Origin: an uncultured Mucilaginibacter sp.
GTDB taxonomy: Bacteria > Bacteroidota > Bacteroidia > Sphingobacteriales > Sphingobacteriaceae
Assembly: GCA_903885865.1 (NCBI GenBank)
Contig: CAISKH010000538.1
Coordinates: 1 to 19,007 of the forward strand
Reading direction: 5' to 3'
DNA length: 19,007 nt
The translations under genes were made by a program, and so were the position numbers. The notes beneath the pieces are model-generated. The model saw nothing but the letters and a program-made list of their open reading frames with translations. It made no database searches and was not told where the DNA came from. Of this stretch, positions 1 to 7,999 are shown piece by piece. Positions within the stretch are counted from its first letter, which is position 1. Each line of letters begins with the position of its first letter.

Positions 1-291
1 CCGGCAGATGCCACCAAACATAATAAAGCGGAAAACTCATTTATGCAGCAAATGGTACTTAAAGTAGGTTATAAACGTATTAGTTACCGTAATTTTCCTA
101 ATCAAAATGTAAAAAAGGGCATAGCCCTAGTATTGGAAAATGAAAAGCCGGATATGCTGGTAATGGTTCACCGGAAAAGCAGCTTGTTTGATTTCTTTTT
201 TAAATCGAGCGTTACTAAGAAAATAGCCGCCAACACAACTGTGCCATTATTGGTTTATCCCTATCCGATGGATTCAGTTCCTGTATTTTAG
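1..291 (+). CDS. Universal stress protein (UspA family), C-terminal fragment
   Basis: The reading frame is open from base 1 and ends at TAG 289-291, so the N-terminal part lies outside the window and the Met at 43 is internal. The 96 visible residues match the last part of a Usp domain: a helix and strand with KPDMLVMVHRKSS, then a segment with TKKIAANTTVPLLVYP. In this family that last segment carries the final helix and the closing strand, typically written as ...T.VPVLV. Bacteroidota Usp proteins often have two tandem domains; whether this one does cannot be seen. Usp proteins are soluble cytoplasmic proteins linked to starvation, low oxygen and other stresses. The assignment is fairly secure at family level; the specific role is unknown. 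It is the only gene besides its small neighbour on the plus strand. Confidence 0.8.
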   Translation, partial: PADATKHNKAENSFMQQMVLKVGYKRISYRNFPNQNVKKGIALVLENEKPDMLVMVHRKSSLFDFFFKSSVTKKIAANTTVPLLVYPYPMDSVPVF

Positions 292-317
292 AAAAAAAAT
301 AGCTAAACCGTATAAAT

Positions 318-479
318 ATGAAAATAAACAGGGAATGGCACCGGGATCACCCGATGCCTAAGAACCCAACCTTTGAACAAAGAGTTGAGTGGCACCTTGA
401 ACATCAAAATAATTGCGCCTGCAGGCCGATCTCTAAAAAACTGGCGGATGAAATGACCATAAAAGGTATCAAATTTTAA
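318..479 (+). CDS. Small conserved-looking hypothetical protein (53 aa)
   Basis: ATG at 318 opens a 53-residue frame ending at TAA 477-479. It starts 26 bp after the stress protein stop and may share its transcript. The protein is hydrophilic and holds the stretch HPMPKNPTFEQRVEWHLEH, followed by NNCACRPISKKL. I recall similar short proteins of pattern H.MPKNPT..QR.EWH.EH...C.C in many bacteria, annotated as hypothetical, which is the main reason to call it real. The two Cys (CAC) and several His could bind a metal, but nothing proves this. There is no signal peptide or membrane segment. No function is known to me. Confidence 0.65.
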   Translation: MKINREWHRDHPMPKNPTFEQRVEWHLEHQNNCACRPISKKLADEMTIKGIKF

Positions 480-524
480 CCGGCTGGAGTTTATGTGAGA
501 ATTATTAAATATCAGAATATCAAT

Positions 525-1646
525 CTACCCTGATCTTTTTCTGTAGTTTAAGATCGCCCAGGTATTAAAAAAGACGGCAAATCCGATTAAGGCAAGTATC
601 TGATATTTGATATCGGCAAGGCTGCTGCCCTTTAGCATAACCATCCGCATAACTTCAATAAAATAAGATACCGGGTTAAAGCGGGTGATCATCTGCGCCC
701 AGGCGGGCATACTTTCAATCGGCGTATATAAACCGCTCAGTAAATTAAAGATCATGGTAACGAAGAACGAAACCAGCATAGATTGCTGCTGTGTTTGCGC
801 ATAAGTAGACAGCAGCAAACCTAATCCCAAAATGGCCAGCAAATAAATAGTTGCAAAAATATAAATAGTAGTATAATGGCCCAGTGGTATTATGCCGTAG
901 ACAAACCTGGCTATAAGCAAACCCATAGTTAAAACGGTTAAAGCCAGCATCCAAAAAGGGATAAGCTTACCTAAAATGAACTGCGTTTTTTTTATCGGGC
1001 TAACATTTATCTGCTCGATGGTGCCCATTTCTTTTTCGCGCACAATATTATTGGAGGCAAATGACGAGCCGATCATTGTTACCAGCATAACGAGTATCCC
1101 CGGCACCATAAATACCCGGTAGTTCATATTGGGATTATACCAGTCGGCTGTAGTAACTTCAACGGTGGGTTGGGGATTAAAATGCTGTTCCTGAATCCAT
1201 TGTGTTCGGATATCCTGGTTGTAGTTTTGTATGATGCCCTGAATGTACGCACCGCCCATACCGGCTTTTACACCGTTGATGGCATCTACAGCCACAAATA
1301 ATGGGGCCTGGTTTTCTTTTACAATATCTCTTTCAAAATGCGGTGGTATTTCCAGTATAAGATCGGTCTTGTCCAACTCAATGGCTTTTAATCCTTGCGG
1401 AAATGTCGCACTATAATCTTTCAGCCTGAAATAACCGGAAGAGACGATCTTGTTAACTAACTGGCGCGAATACTCGGTGTGATCCTGATCCACAATGCCA
1501 AGATTGATATTTTTTATCTCATAATCAGCAGCTAGCGGCAATATGAGTAGTTGTATCATTGGCATAATAAACAAAATCCTGATAATCGCCGGATCGCGGT
1601 ATATCTGTATCAGTTCTTTCCACAATAAAAACTTCAACATTCTCAT
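525..1646 (-). CDS. ABC-2 type transporter permease (YbhR-like), second permease of the export operon
   Basis: This 373-residue inner-membrane protein has the ABC-2 permease layout. There is one N-terminal membrane helix (about residues 22-40), a large periplasmic domain (about 43-175), the pre-helix motif YNPNMNYRVFMVPG (170-183), then about five helices to the C-terminus. The cytoplasmic loop motif EKEMGT (204-209), followed by INVSP, is typical of the YhhJ/YbhS/YbhR drug exporter group and probably touches the ATPase. Near the end FNPVSYFIEVMR is another family hallmark. Its ATG overlaps the stop of the preceding permease by 4 bp (ATGA), so the two are probably translationally coupled and form a heterodimer. 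A second Met lies two codons downstream. Substrate is unknown; drugs, cations or lipids are family options. It is the last gene of the operon and converges on the small plus-strand ORF. Confidence 0.88.
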   Translation of the reverse strand: MRMLKFLLWKELIQIYRDPAIIRILFIMPMIQLLILPLAADYEIKNINLGIVDQDHTEYSRQLVNKIVSSGYFRLKDYSATFPQGLKAIELDKTDLILEIPPHFERDIVKENQAPLFVAVDAINGVKAGMGGAYIQGIIQNYNQDIRTQWIQEQHFNPQPTVEVTTADWYNPNMNYRVFMVPGILVMLVTMIGSSFASNNIVREKEMGTIEQINVSPIKKTQFILGKLIPFWMLALTVLTMGLLIARFVYGIIPLGHYTTIYIFATIYLLAILGLGLLLSTYAQTQQQSMLVSFFVTMIFNLLSGLYTPIESMPAWAQMITRFNPVSYFIEVMRMVMLKGSSLADIKYQILALIGFAVFFNTWAILNYRKRSG

Positions 1647-2749
1647 GCCAACCTGATTTTAAATTTATAAATGCTTATGCCTAATAAGGCTGCTGTCATA
1701 GAGATCAATATCAATGTTTCTTTCCATACCGCAGTAAAGCCAAGGCCTTTTATCATTACATCCTTTACAATAATAAAATACCATTTTGCAGGTACGATAT
1801 TAGATATGATCTGTAATGGAATGGGCATATTCTCTATCGGGAACATAAAGCCGGCAAATAACAGCGTTGGCAGAAACAGGCTCATCATCGAGGTGAACAT
1901 GGCTGTTTGCTGTGTTTTTGCACTATTTGAAATTAATATCCCTACCGAAAGGGAGGTGATAGTAAATAGAATGCTTTCGGCAATTAATAACCAAAGGTTA
2001 CCCACAATAGGCACATCGAGTGCATAAACGCTTAATAAAAGGATACTTGTTATATTCAACATGGAAACCAGCAGGTAAGGGATGGTTTTTGCAATAATTA
2101 TCCTGAATGGTCTTAATGGCGATACCAGTATCACTTCCATTGTTCCCATCTCTTTTTCTTTAACAATGGCGATGGAAGTCATCATTGCACATACCAGCAT
2201 TAATACCAGCGCCATAACCCCGGGAACAAAATTATAAGCCCCTTTTAATTCAGGGTTATAAAGCATCCTGACCTGCGTTTTGATGGTGTAAGGCAAATCT
2301 TCAGTCGGGTGGAGTGTTTGTTGATAATCATTAATTATTGAAGAGGCGTAGTTGGTTAGCGTATTGGCTGTGTTCGGATCGGAGGCATCAGCTATCAGTT
2401 GTATTTGAGCGTGATTACTATGCAGCAGGTCATACCTAAAACCGGCTGGAAAAACAATAGCCATCCTGATCTCGCCTTTTCGGAAAGTGGCTTCAATATC
2501 CTTATAAGAGTAAACATTCTTTACCAGGTTAAAATAACGGCTGGCCGCTATTTCATTGGAGATAACCGTTGTAGCCTCGTCTTTTGATTGATCGAAAATG
2601 GCAACTTTAGAGTTTTTTACTTCATTAGTAAGTGCAAAGCCATAAAGAACAATTTGAATAACGGGCATAAAAAGCAGAATAAACAGCGTTCGGCGGTCTC
2701 TCCATATGTGAAGCCATTCCTTTTTTACAAATATTAAAAACTGTTTCAT
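1643..2749 (-). CDS. ABC-2 type transporter permease (YbhS-like), first permease of the export operon
   Basis: The 368-residue protein has the same architecture as its downstream partner: an N-terminal helix (about 21-40), a periplasmic domain (about 45-170), the motif YNPELKGAYNFVPG (164-177), and a block of C-terminal helices. EKEMGT (198-203) and VILVSPLRP mark the ATPase-facing loop. The two permeases share this plan but differ in sequence, as expected for a heterodimeric channel. It lies 16 bp after the downstream ATPase gene and overlaps the next permease by 4 bp. Gene order matches E. coli ybhF-ybhS-ybhR as I remember it, so this position corresponds to YbhS. The start ATG at 2749 is the only sensible one because the helix follows shortly after it. 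Confidence 0.88.
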   Translation of the reverse strand: MKQFLIFVKKEWLHIWRDRRTLFILLFMPVIQIVLYGFALTNEVKNSKVAIFDQSKDEATTVISNEIAASRYFNLVKNVYSYKDIEATFRKGEIRMAIVFPAGFRYDLLHSNHAQIQLIADASDPNTANTLTNYASSIINDYQQTLHPTEDLPYTIKTQVRMLYNPELKGAYNFVPGVMALVLMLVCAMMTSIAIVKEKEMGTMEVILVSPLRPFRIIIAKTIPYLLVSMLNITSILLLSVYALDVPIVGNLWLLIAESILFTITSLSVGILISNSAKTQQTAMFTSMMSLFLPTLLFAGFMFPIENMPIPLQIISNIVPAKWYFIIVKDVMIKGLGFTAVWKETLILISMTAALLGISIYKFKIRLA

Positions 2750-2765
2750 TGCACTCTAAGTTTAA

Positions 2766-3512
2766 TTAATCTCCCGTGCGCACCGCTTTTCTTGCCAATT
2801 GTAAAAACACCCCATCCATCGATGCTGATGCATATTGCGTCATCAAATTAGCGGGCGAATCAAGGGCGTCAATTCTTCCGTCAACCATAATGGATACACG
2901 GTTGCAATATTCAGCTTCGTCCATATAATGTGTGGTTACAAAAATGGTAATACCCTTTTCCGAGGCTTCATAGATCAGGCCCCAAAACTCCCGTCTTGTT
3001 ATAGGGTCAACACCTCCGGTCGGCTCATCTAAAAATACAATTGCCGGATCATGTACAATAGCAATAGAAAACGCCAGCTTTTGCCGCCACCCTAAAGGCA
3101 TGGCCCGAACCAGCGTATTCTCTTGGCCTTCCATGTGCAGTTGCTTTAACAAGAGTGCCGTCTTTTCTTTTATAAGTTCGTCGGCAAGTCCATATATACC
3201 GGCATAAAACCGGATATTCTCGCGAATGGTCAGGTCTTCATACAGCGAAAACCTTTGACTCATGTAGCCGATATTTTTTTTTATTTGTTCATTCTGTTTA
3301 TAAACGTCAAACCCCGCAACGGTCGCCTCGCCCGAAGTAGGCAGCGACAATCCGCAAAGCATACGCATCGCTGTAGTTTTACCTGCCCCGTTGGCGCCAA
3401 TAAACCCAAAAATTTCACCCTTTGTAACGTCAAATGTAATTTTGTCAACGGCTGTAAAGTCTCCAAACCGCTTTGTCAGATCTTTGGCCGTTATTACTTT
3501 TTCCTTTTCCAT
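2766..3512 (-). CDS. ABC transporter ATPase, corresponds to the C-terminal half of YbhF
   Basis: I place the start at the ATG 3512-3510 (MEKEKVITAK), giving 248 residues. It overlaps the previous stop by one base (TAATG), whereas the longer frame from 3539 would run into that gene. Visible motifs are Walker A GANGAGKT (39-46), Q-loop Gln 86 (YMSQRFSLY), Walker B IVFLDEP (158-164) with the catalytic Glu, and the switch His 195 (TTHYMDEAE). The ABC signature is not LSGGQ but PLGWRQ (139-144). From memory the C-terminal half of YbhF has the same PLG[FW][KR]Q variant, so it is a subfamily trait and not damage. It should pair with the neighbouring ATPase to power the two permeases from the cytoplasmic face. 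Confidence 0.9.
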   Translation of the reverse strand: MEKEKVITAKDLTKRFGDFTAVDKITFDVTKGEIFGFIGANGAGKTTAMRMLCGLSLPTSGEATVAGFDVYKQNEQIKKNIGYMSQRFSLYEDLTIRENIRFYAGIYGLADELIKEKTALLLKQLHMEGQENTLVRAMPLGWRQKLAFSIAIVHDPAIVFLDEPTGGVDPITRREFWGLIYEASEKGITIFVTTHYMDEAEYCNRVSIMVDGRIDALDSPANLMTQYASASMDGVFLQLARKAVRTGD

Positions 3513-4432
3513 TATTCCTTCATTAATGCCATAAAACAATCCTCAATCCCGGGTTCTATTGGTTTAACCTCTACATGGTTGTAATTCCCTTGCTTTGTAA
3601 GGTGTTCAAGTTTTTCTTTGGAGTTGGCCTGGGTTTTGAAAACTACGTGATGAACCTGCCCGAAAGGGTAGCAACTTTCTATCAACGGATCATTTTTTAA
3701 CTCGTTCATTAGTTTGAACATTTCATCTGCCCTGACTGACCATAATGGTTTTTTAAATTCTCTGATAATGCTTGTTGGTGTGTTGATTGATAATAAGCTC
3801 CCTTTTTGAATTAATGCAACTCTATCGCAAAGACTTGCTTCATCCATATAGGGCGTTGATACCAATATGGTTATCCCCTGTGCCTTCAAACGGAACAGCA
3901 TTTCCCAAAACTCCTTTCGGGATACTGCATCCACCCCGGTTGTAGGCTCATCGAGGAACAGTACTGATGGTTTATGGATCAAGGCGCAGCAAAGGGCCAG
4001 CTTTTGCTTCATCCCACCGGATAGCTGTCCCGCTTTTCGTGTTTTAAAAGGTTCAATTTGCTGATAGATCTCTTTAACCAGGTCGTAATTCTCTTGGATG
4101 GAGGTATTAAAAATGGTCGCGAAAAACTCCAGGTTTTCCTGTACCGATAAATCCTGGTATAGCGAAAATCTTCCGGGCATATAGCCCACATGATTACGTA
4201 TTTGCTTGTAATCCTTTACAACATTAAAACCGTCAACCGAGGCGGAACCGCTATCGGCCAGCAACAGGGTGGTTAGTATCCTGAATAAAGACGTTTTACC
4301 CGCACCGTCAGGGCCGATAATACCAAATATTTCTCCCTTTTCTACAGCGAAGGAAATACCGTTCAGTGCCATGACCGCTGTTTTTTTAACGGGGTATGTT
4401 TTCACTATATTTTCAACGATGACGGATTTCAT
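3512..4432 (-). CDS. ABC transporter ATPase, corresponds to the N-terminal half of YbhF
   Basis: A 306-residue cytoplasmic ATPase. It has Walker A GPDGAGKT (40-47), a canonical signature LSGGMKQ (137-143) and Walker B VLFLDEP (157-163) with Glu 162. Two catalytic loops are degenerate: the Q-loop Gln is Gly 87 (YMPGRFSLY), and the switch His is Pro 194 (VSTPYMDEA). About 80 residues follow the nucleotide-binding core and form the C-terminal extension usual in drug-exporter ATPases. The partner ATPase is complementary, with good Q and H loops but a variant signature. The gene follows the adaptor gene after 2 bp (TAACCATG) and overlaps the next by one base, so this is a tightly packed operon. 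Transport substrate cannot be read from the sequence. Confidence 0.9.
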   Translation of the reverse strand: MKSVIVENIVKTYPVKKTAVMALNGISFAVEKGEIFGIIGPDGAGKTSLFRILTTLLLADSGSASVDGFNVVKDYKQIRNHVGYMPGRFSLYQDLSVQENLEFFATIFNTSIQENYDLVKEIYQQIEPFKTRKAGQLSGGMKQKLALCCALIHKPSVLFLDEPTTGVDAVSRKEFWEMLFRLKAQGITILVSTPYMDEASLCDRVALIQKGSLLSINTPTSIIREFKKPLWSVRADEMFKLMNELKNDPLIESCYPFGQVHHVVFKTQANSKEKLEHLTKQGNYNHVEVKPIEPGIEDCFMALMKE

Positions 4433-4434
4433 GG

Positions 4435-5376
4435 TTAATTGAATTTCACTTCGCCATACATGCCTATTTTCAAATAACCATCATTTTTTACGTGGATCTT
4501 AATGGCATATACGAGGTTGGCCCGCTCATCTTTTGTTTGAATAGTTTTGGGTGTAAATTCGGCCTTATCAGCAATCCATACAATCGTGCCGGTATAGCTT
4601 CTATATTTTGAAGAACTACTGTCTACCAAAACTTTTACCTGTTGATTTAATTTAACCTGCGAAAGTTGTGTCCCGGTTATATAAGCGCGCAGGGTTATTA
4701 CCGACAAGTCGCCTATTTTATACAAAGCCTTACCGGCCGCAGTAACTTCCCCGGCCATCGCATACTTGGTAAGCACTGTGCCATTAATAGGGTTGGTAAT
4801 ATTGGTGCGCTTCAATTGATCGTCAATTTGCGCTACCGATTTCTTTAATGGTTTATACTCGCTCAAAACTGTGCTGTTTTGTGTGCCGGTTGCTGTTTCC
4901 TGTACCTTTATTTGCTGCTCGTTAACCGCGATTTGCTTTTTTAAAATATCTATCTGGTTATTCCAGTCATCCAGTTGTTTTGTCATGGCCGCATCAGCTT
5001 TAATCAACCGTTCGGTGCGGGCCTTTTCGTTATATGCATTACTGAGCTGAGTTTTTTGCACAGCTATCTGATCTTTCAACACCTGCACCTGGGGGCGCAC
5101 GTCCATGGTTTTTTCATACAATGTATTTATAGTGGCTTCAACCTGCGCCTTTTGCAGTTCAAGAGGGGTTGGATCGATCAAACCAACGATACTGTCTTTT
5201 TTTAGAACAGAGCCTTCGTCAATGTTCATTGACATAATCTTGCCCGGCACTTCCGCAGATACAATTACTTCGTCTACCTCAAATGTTCCTGAAGCATCAG
5301 GCGCGTTATTATTTGAGCCGCACCCTGCAAATACGAGGGGTAATAATAGGATATATAAGTATAGCTGTGCTTTCAT
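4435..5376 (-). CDS. HlyD/YbhG-type membrane fusion protein (periplasmic adaptor), probable lipoprotein
   Basis: The frame is open up to a TTG at 5391, but the ATG at 5376 fits better: it gives MKAQLYLYILLLPLVFAGC, a lipoprotein signal with Cys 19 after FAG. That makes 313 residues. Next comes the first half of a biotinyl-lipoyl-like domain (about 33-70, VSAEVPGKIMSMNIDEGS.V), then a long coiled-coil hairpin (about 72-190, rich in Gln, Lys and Leu heptads). The second lipoyl half follows (TNITNPINGTVLTKYAMAGE) with a beta-barrel to the end. Such adaptors bridge the inner-membrane ABC permeases to the TolC channel. It starts 11 bp after the tolC-like stop and ends 2 bp before the ATPase gene. 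Its place and length resemble E. coli YbhG. Confidence 0.88.
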   Translation of the reverse strand: MKAQLYLYILLLPLVFAGCGSNNNAPDASGTFEVDEVIVSAEVPGKIMSMNIDEGSVLKKDSIVGLIDPTPLELQKAQVEATINTLYEKTMDVRPQVQVLKDQIAVQKTQLSNAYNEKARTERLIKADAAMTKQLDDWNNQIDILKKQIAVNEQQIKVQETATGTQNSTVLSEYKPLKKSVAQIDDQLKRTNITNPINGTVLTKYAMAGEVTAAGKALYKIGDLSVITLRAYITGTQLSQVKLNQQVKVLVDSSSSKYRSYTGTIVWIADKAEFTPKTIQTKDERANLVYAIKIHVKNDGYLKIGMYGEVKFN

Positions 5377-5387
5377 TTTATTTTTGA

Positions 5388-6710
5388 TCAATTGTTTTTG
5401 GTGTTGCCTGTGGTATTTTGATAGTTGTATTGCTCTTGCAAAAGTTGTATTTCATGAAGAATAAGGCTTTGTCTTGCCTGGTCCTCGGCATTTACCTGAG
5501 TAATATAATCATGGGCACTAAGTACTCCGTTTTCCAGTTGGGCGCTTGCTGCTTTTTTTACAGATTCACGCAATGTGATAATTTCATTATCTTTCTTAAA
5601 CAGGTCGGTGAATTTTTGAATAGCAGCGCTTTCCTGTTTTTGCATGATGCGGGTATTAAACAGAAATGTTTCTTTCTGTATATCAAGCGTATTCCTGTTG
5701 ATATCCAACAGTTTATTTTGATTTTTTAATGTGTACAGGCTGCTAAGGTTCCAGCTTAATTTTAATCCGCCGATATAATACCATGAAAAATCATTGCTAA
5801 GCGGGTTCAAACCCGGGCGGCCATATCCATCCTGAAAAAATAATCCAAGTTTTGGCCTGAGTTGGGCTTTTAATAATTGTTCCTGTAAGTCAAATGTTTT
5901 CTTTTGCACGTCGTAAAGCTGCAATTCAGGGCGGTTAATATTATCTGCCACCACATTAGGAACAGGTTTTTCGAGTATTGAATTTTCATTAAGCGGAATA
6001 TTAATAAATAGGCTCAGCATGTCGAGAAAGGCCTTTTTTGATGCGATCAACTCTATCCGCGATTGGTCTGCCTGTAAAAGCTGGGCCGAGAGTTCATCTA
6101 CACTGCTTCGGTAAGCTGTTCCGTTGGCAACAAGCGCCTTAGCTTTATCAACACCGTTTTGCAGGTCGGCCCCGAGTAGGGTATTTTGTTTTAATTGCTC
6201 ATTAAGTAACAGGATGCCGAAGAACAATTGATTTACGCGATCATATAATGCATATAATTCTACATCCAGGTTTTGCTGTTGAATAGCCTCATTAGCTTCA
6301 GCTGATTGCTTTTGATTTTTAATCACCCCGCCATCATAAACCACCTGGTCAAGCTCTCCATATACCTTATATTGATCTTTGCTATACTTCGGCACCGAAA
6401 AACCCGGTATAGGGATAGTGAAAGGAAAAGTGGTAACGGTTGACTGATAGGTTGCCTGCCCATTTATAGATAGGGCAGGCAGATAGCCCTTTGCTGCGTT
6501 AGAAACAGAATATTCTTTTGTTTTGGTGATCAGCTCGCGTTGTTTTATTAAGGGATAGTTTTTTCTTGCCAATTCATAAACCTGCTGGATAGTAAGATGG
6601 GGCGGGGACTGTGCATACGCCTTTATGCCTGCAAAAAGCATTGGCAAGCATAAAATGATAATTAACATGATAGTTATTAACCGCCTTGACCAATTTGCAA
6701 ATTTTAACAT
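5388..6710 (-). CDS. TolC-family outer-membrane efflux protein
   Basis: The open frame reaches a TTG at 6728, but the ATG at 6710 gives a clean signal peptide: positive MLKFANWSRR, a hydrophobic core, then AYA|Q near residue 33. The mature protein (440 residues in total) shows the usual two OEP repeats with long amphipathic helices. It opens with LTIQQVYELARKNYPLIKQRELITKTKEYSVSNAAKG (37-73), the pattern of the first repeat. The segment PKLGLFFQDGYGRPG and the following WYYIGGLKLSWNL mark the second strand pair of the barrel. It is the first gene of the export operon and would provide the exit channel for the adaptor and ABC parts downstream. No regulator gene is beside it; control must come from the 227-bp spacer upstream or from elsewhere. 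Confidence 0.88.
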   Translation of the reverse strand: MLKFANWSRRLITIMLIIILCLPMLFAGIKAYAQSPPHLTIQQVYELARKNYPLIKQRELITKTKEYSVSNAAKGYLPALSINGQATYQSTVTTFPFTIPIPGFSVPKYSKDQYKVYGELDQVVYDGGVIKNQKQSAEANEAIQQQNLDVELYALYDRVNQLFFGILLLNEQLKQNTLLGADLQNGVDKAKALVANGTAYRSSVDELSAQLLQADQSRIELIASKKAFLDMLSLFINIPLNENSILEKPVPNVVADNINRPELQLYDVQKKTFDLQEQLLKAQLRPKLGLFFQDGYGRPGLNPLSNDFSWYYIGGLKLSWNLSSLYTLKNQNKLLDINRNTLDIQKETFLFNTRIMQKQESAAIQKFTDLFKKDNEIITLRESVKKAASAQLENGVLSAHDYITQVNAEDQARQSLILHEIQLLQEQYNYQNTTGNTKNN

Positions 6711-6750
6711 CGTAATTTCTAAATTCAAATTATTAGGCTATACTAAACCG

Positions 6751-6766
6751 ATGTGAAGGTACACAT
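6751..6766. promoter_or_regulatory. Short inverted repeat upstream of the efflux operon, possible operator
   Basis: ATGTG (6751-6755) and CACAT (6762-6766) form a 5-bp inverted repeat with a 6-base spacer, about 41 to 56 bp upstream of the tolC-like ATG. The size and spacing resemble sites for dimeric helix-turn-helix regulators. With arms of only 5 bp this could be chance. No clear Bacteroidota promoter pair was found in the same spacer. Confidence 0.2.
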
Positions 6767-6786
6767 AAGGAACGTTTTGCAAAAAT

Positions 6787-6838
6787 GATGAAGGTCATAT
6801 TAAAGGCTGATTTTTCAACCTTTAATATGACCTTCATC
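6787..6838 (-). terminator. Strong hairpin terminator of the kor operon
   Basis: A perfect 20-bp inverted repeat has arms 6787-6806 and 6819-6838. Past one C/A mismatch it extends by 3 more pairs (TGA/TCA) around a TTTT loop. On the minus strand the stem is followed by ATTTTTG, a short T tract, so it works best for transcription arriving from the kor genes at right. It lies about 100 bp past the kor beta stop and about 80 bp before the tolC-like ATG, so it separates the two operons. The plus-strand side has no T tract. Confidence 0.7.
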
Positions 6839-6937
6839 TTATACATTTTCCGGATGGCTGCACTGCCTGTTAATTATCGGCATCGCAAAATAAATAGTTA
6901 AAGGAGCCCATTAATTTGCAGCTCACCCTTTATATGA

Positions 6938-7990
6938 TCAGCGATAGTCCTGGTTAATATCGGCCAAAGCTAAAGTCCCAGGGCATAATTCATCCTGTCT
7001 CAAACTGTTCAACGGCCTGTCGCTTGTTTGGATAATTTCATGCAGATCGCTTGTTTTCGGTTCAACATAAAGCAGACCCGTTAGTATTTCATTGTGGTTC
7101 CTGGAATTTTGTAAGGCATTTATAGCGCCCAGCCTGTCGAAGGGGTCGCGGGTGGCAGCCAGTTTCTCGAGGCGGATATAGGTCCCGTCGTGCATTTGTA
7201 TATCAGTACCGGAGCCTTTTTCGTAGCTCGTGGTAATTTCCCTTTTTTCGGGAACAAAGTCTGTTGTACCTGTGGCTTCCATATGTTCGCGTACGTAATC
7301 GTATGATTTGGTTGACCCGGGGTTGTTATTGAAAGTAACGCAAGGAGAAATAACATTAATAAATGCAAAACCAGGGTGGTCTATCGCTGCTTTTATCAAT
7401 GGGATCAATTGTTCTTTATCGCCCGAAAAGCTCTGCGCAACAAAGGTGGCTCCAAGTTCAAGGGCCAGCCCGGCAAGGTCAATGGGCTGGAACGGGTTAG
7501 CCACTCCTTTTTTACTTTTTGAGCCTTCGTCGGCAGTGGCTGAATCCTGGCCTTTCGTAAGCCCGTAACAACCATTATTCATTACTATATAAACCATATT
7601 CAGGTTACGGCGAATGACATGTACAAACTGGCCCATACCAATGGATGCCGTATCGCCATCGCCTGATACACCCATATAAACCAGGTCGCGGTTTGCCATG
7701 TTAGCACCTGTAGCTACCGAGGGCATCCTACCGTGTACGGAGTTAAAACCATGCGAGTTCCCCAGGAAATAAGTAGGTGTTTTTGATGAGCAGCCTATAC
7801 CCGATAATTTGGCTATGCGGTGAGGCGCTATCGACAATTCATAACAGGCTTGTATAATGCTACCACTAATAGAATCGTGCCCGCAGCCGGCGCATAAAGT
7901 TGATATGGCGCCTTCATACTCCTGGGTGGTATAACCCAGTTCGTTTTTTGGTAAACCCGGGTGGCGGAATTTTGAACGTATATAAGTCAT
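6938..7990 (-). CDS. korB: 2-oxoacid:ferredoxin oxidoreductase, beta subunit (2-oxoglutarate type)
   Basis: This 350-residue subunit binds thiamine diphosphate and one [4Fe-4S] cluster. It catalyses, with the alpha subunit, CoA-dependent oxidative decarboxylation of a 2-oxoacid. The ThDP/Mg motif is GDGDT (110-114), continuing to MNNGCYGLTKGQ (137-148). Four Cys (33, 36, 67, 217) have spacing 3, 31 and 150, which fits the single cluster known from the two-subunit archaeal enzymes (Cys 12, 15, 46, 197 in Sulfolobus, from memory). No extra ferredoxin-like domain is present, so electrons must leave to a partner. It starts 9 bp after the alpha stop. 2-Oxoglutarate is the common annotation for this Bacteroidota form; pyruvate or broad specificity cannot be excluded. 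It ends the operon, before the hairpin terminator. Confidence 0.9.
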   Translation of the reverse strand: MTYIRSKFRHPGLPKNELGYTTQEYEGAISTLCAGCGHDSISGSIIQACYELSIAPHRIAKLSGIGCSSKTPTYFLGNSHGFNSVHGRMPSVATGANMANRDLVYMGVSGDGDTASIGMGQFVHVIRRNLNMVYIVMNNGCYGLTKGQDSATADEGSKSKKGVANPFQPIDLAGLALELGATFVAQSFSGDKEQLIPLIKAAIDHPGFAFINVISPCVTFNNNPGSTKSYDYVREHMEATGTTDFVPEKREITTSYEKGSGTDIQMHDGTYIRLEKLAATRDPFDRLGAINALQNSRNHNEILTGLLYVEPKTSDLHEIIQTSDRPLNSLRQDELCPGTLALADINQDYR

Positions 7991-7999
7991 AACAATATT

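Noticed and set aside
2766..3512. Downstream ABC ATPase as a broken gene because it lacks LSGGQ
   Set aside because: Walker A, Walker B, Q- and H-loops are intact and PLGWRQ is a recalled variant of this subfamily.
3513..3539. Nine-residue N-terminal extension of the downstream ABC ATPase
   Set aside because: It is out of frame over the end of the previous gene, and the TAATG junction at 3512 offers the coupled start expected in this operon.
5377..5391. TTG-initiated extension of the adaptor, overlapping the TolC-like stop
   Set aside because: The ATG at 5376 gives a normal lipoprotein signal and an 11-bp spacer; the extension is not needed.
6711..6728. TTG-initiated extension of the TolC-like protein (six extra residues)
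   Set aside because: The ATG at 6710 gives a standard signal peptide with positive residues at the very start; the extension adds acidic residues before it.
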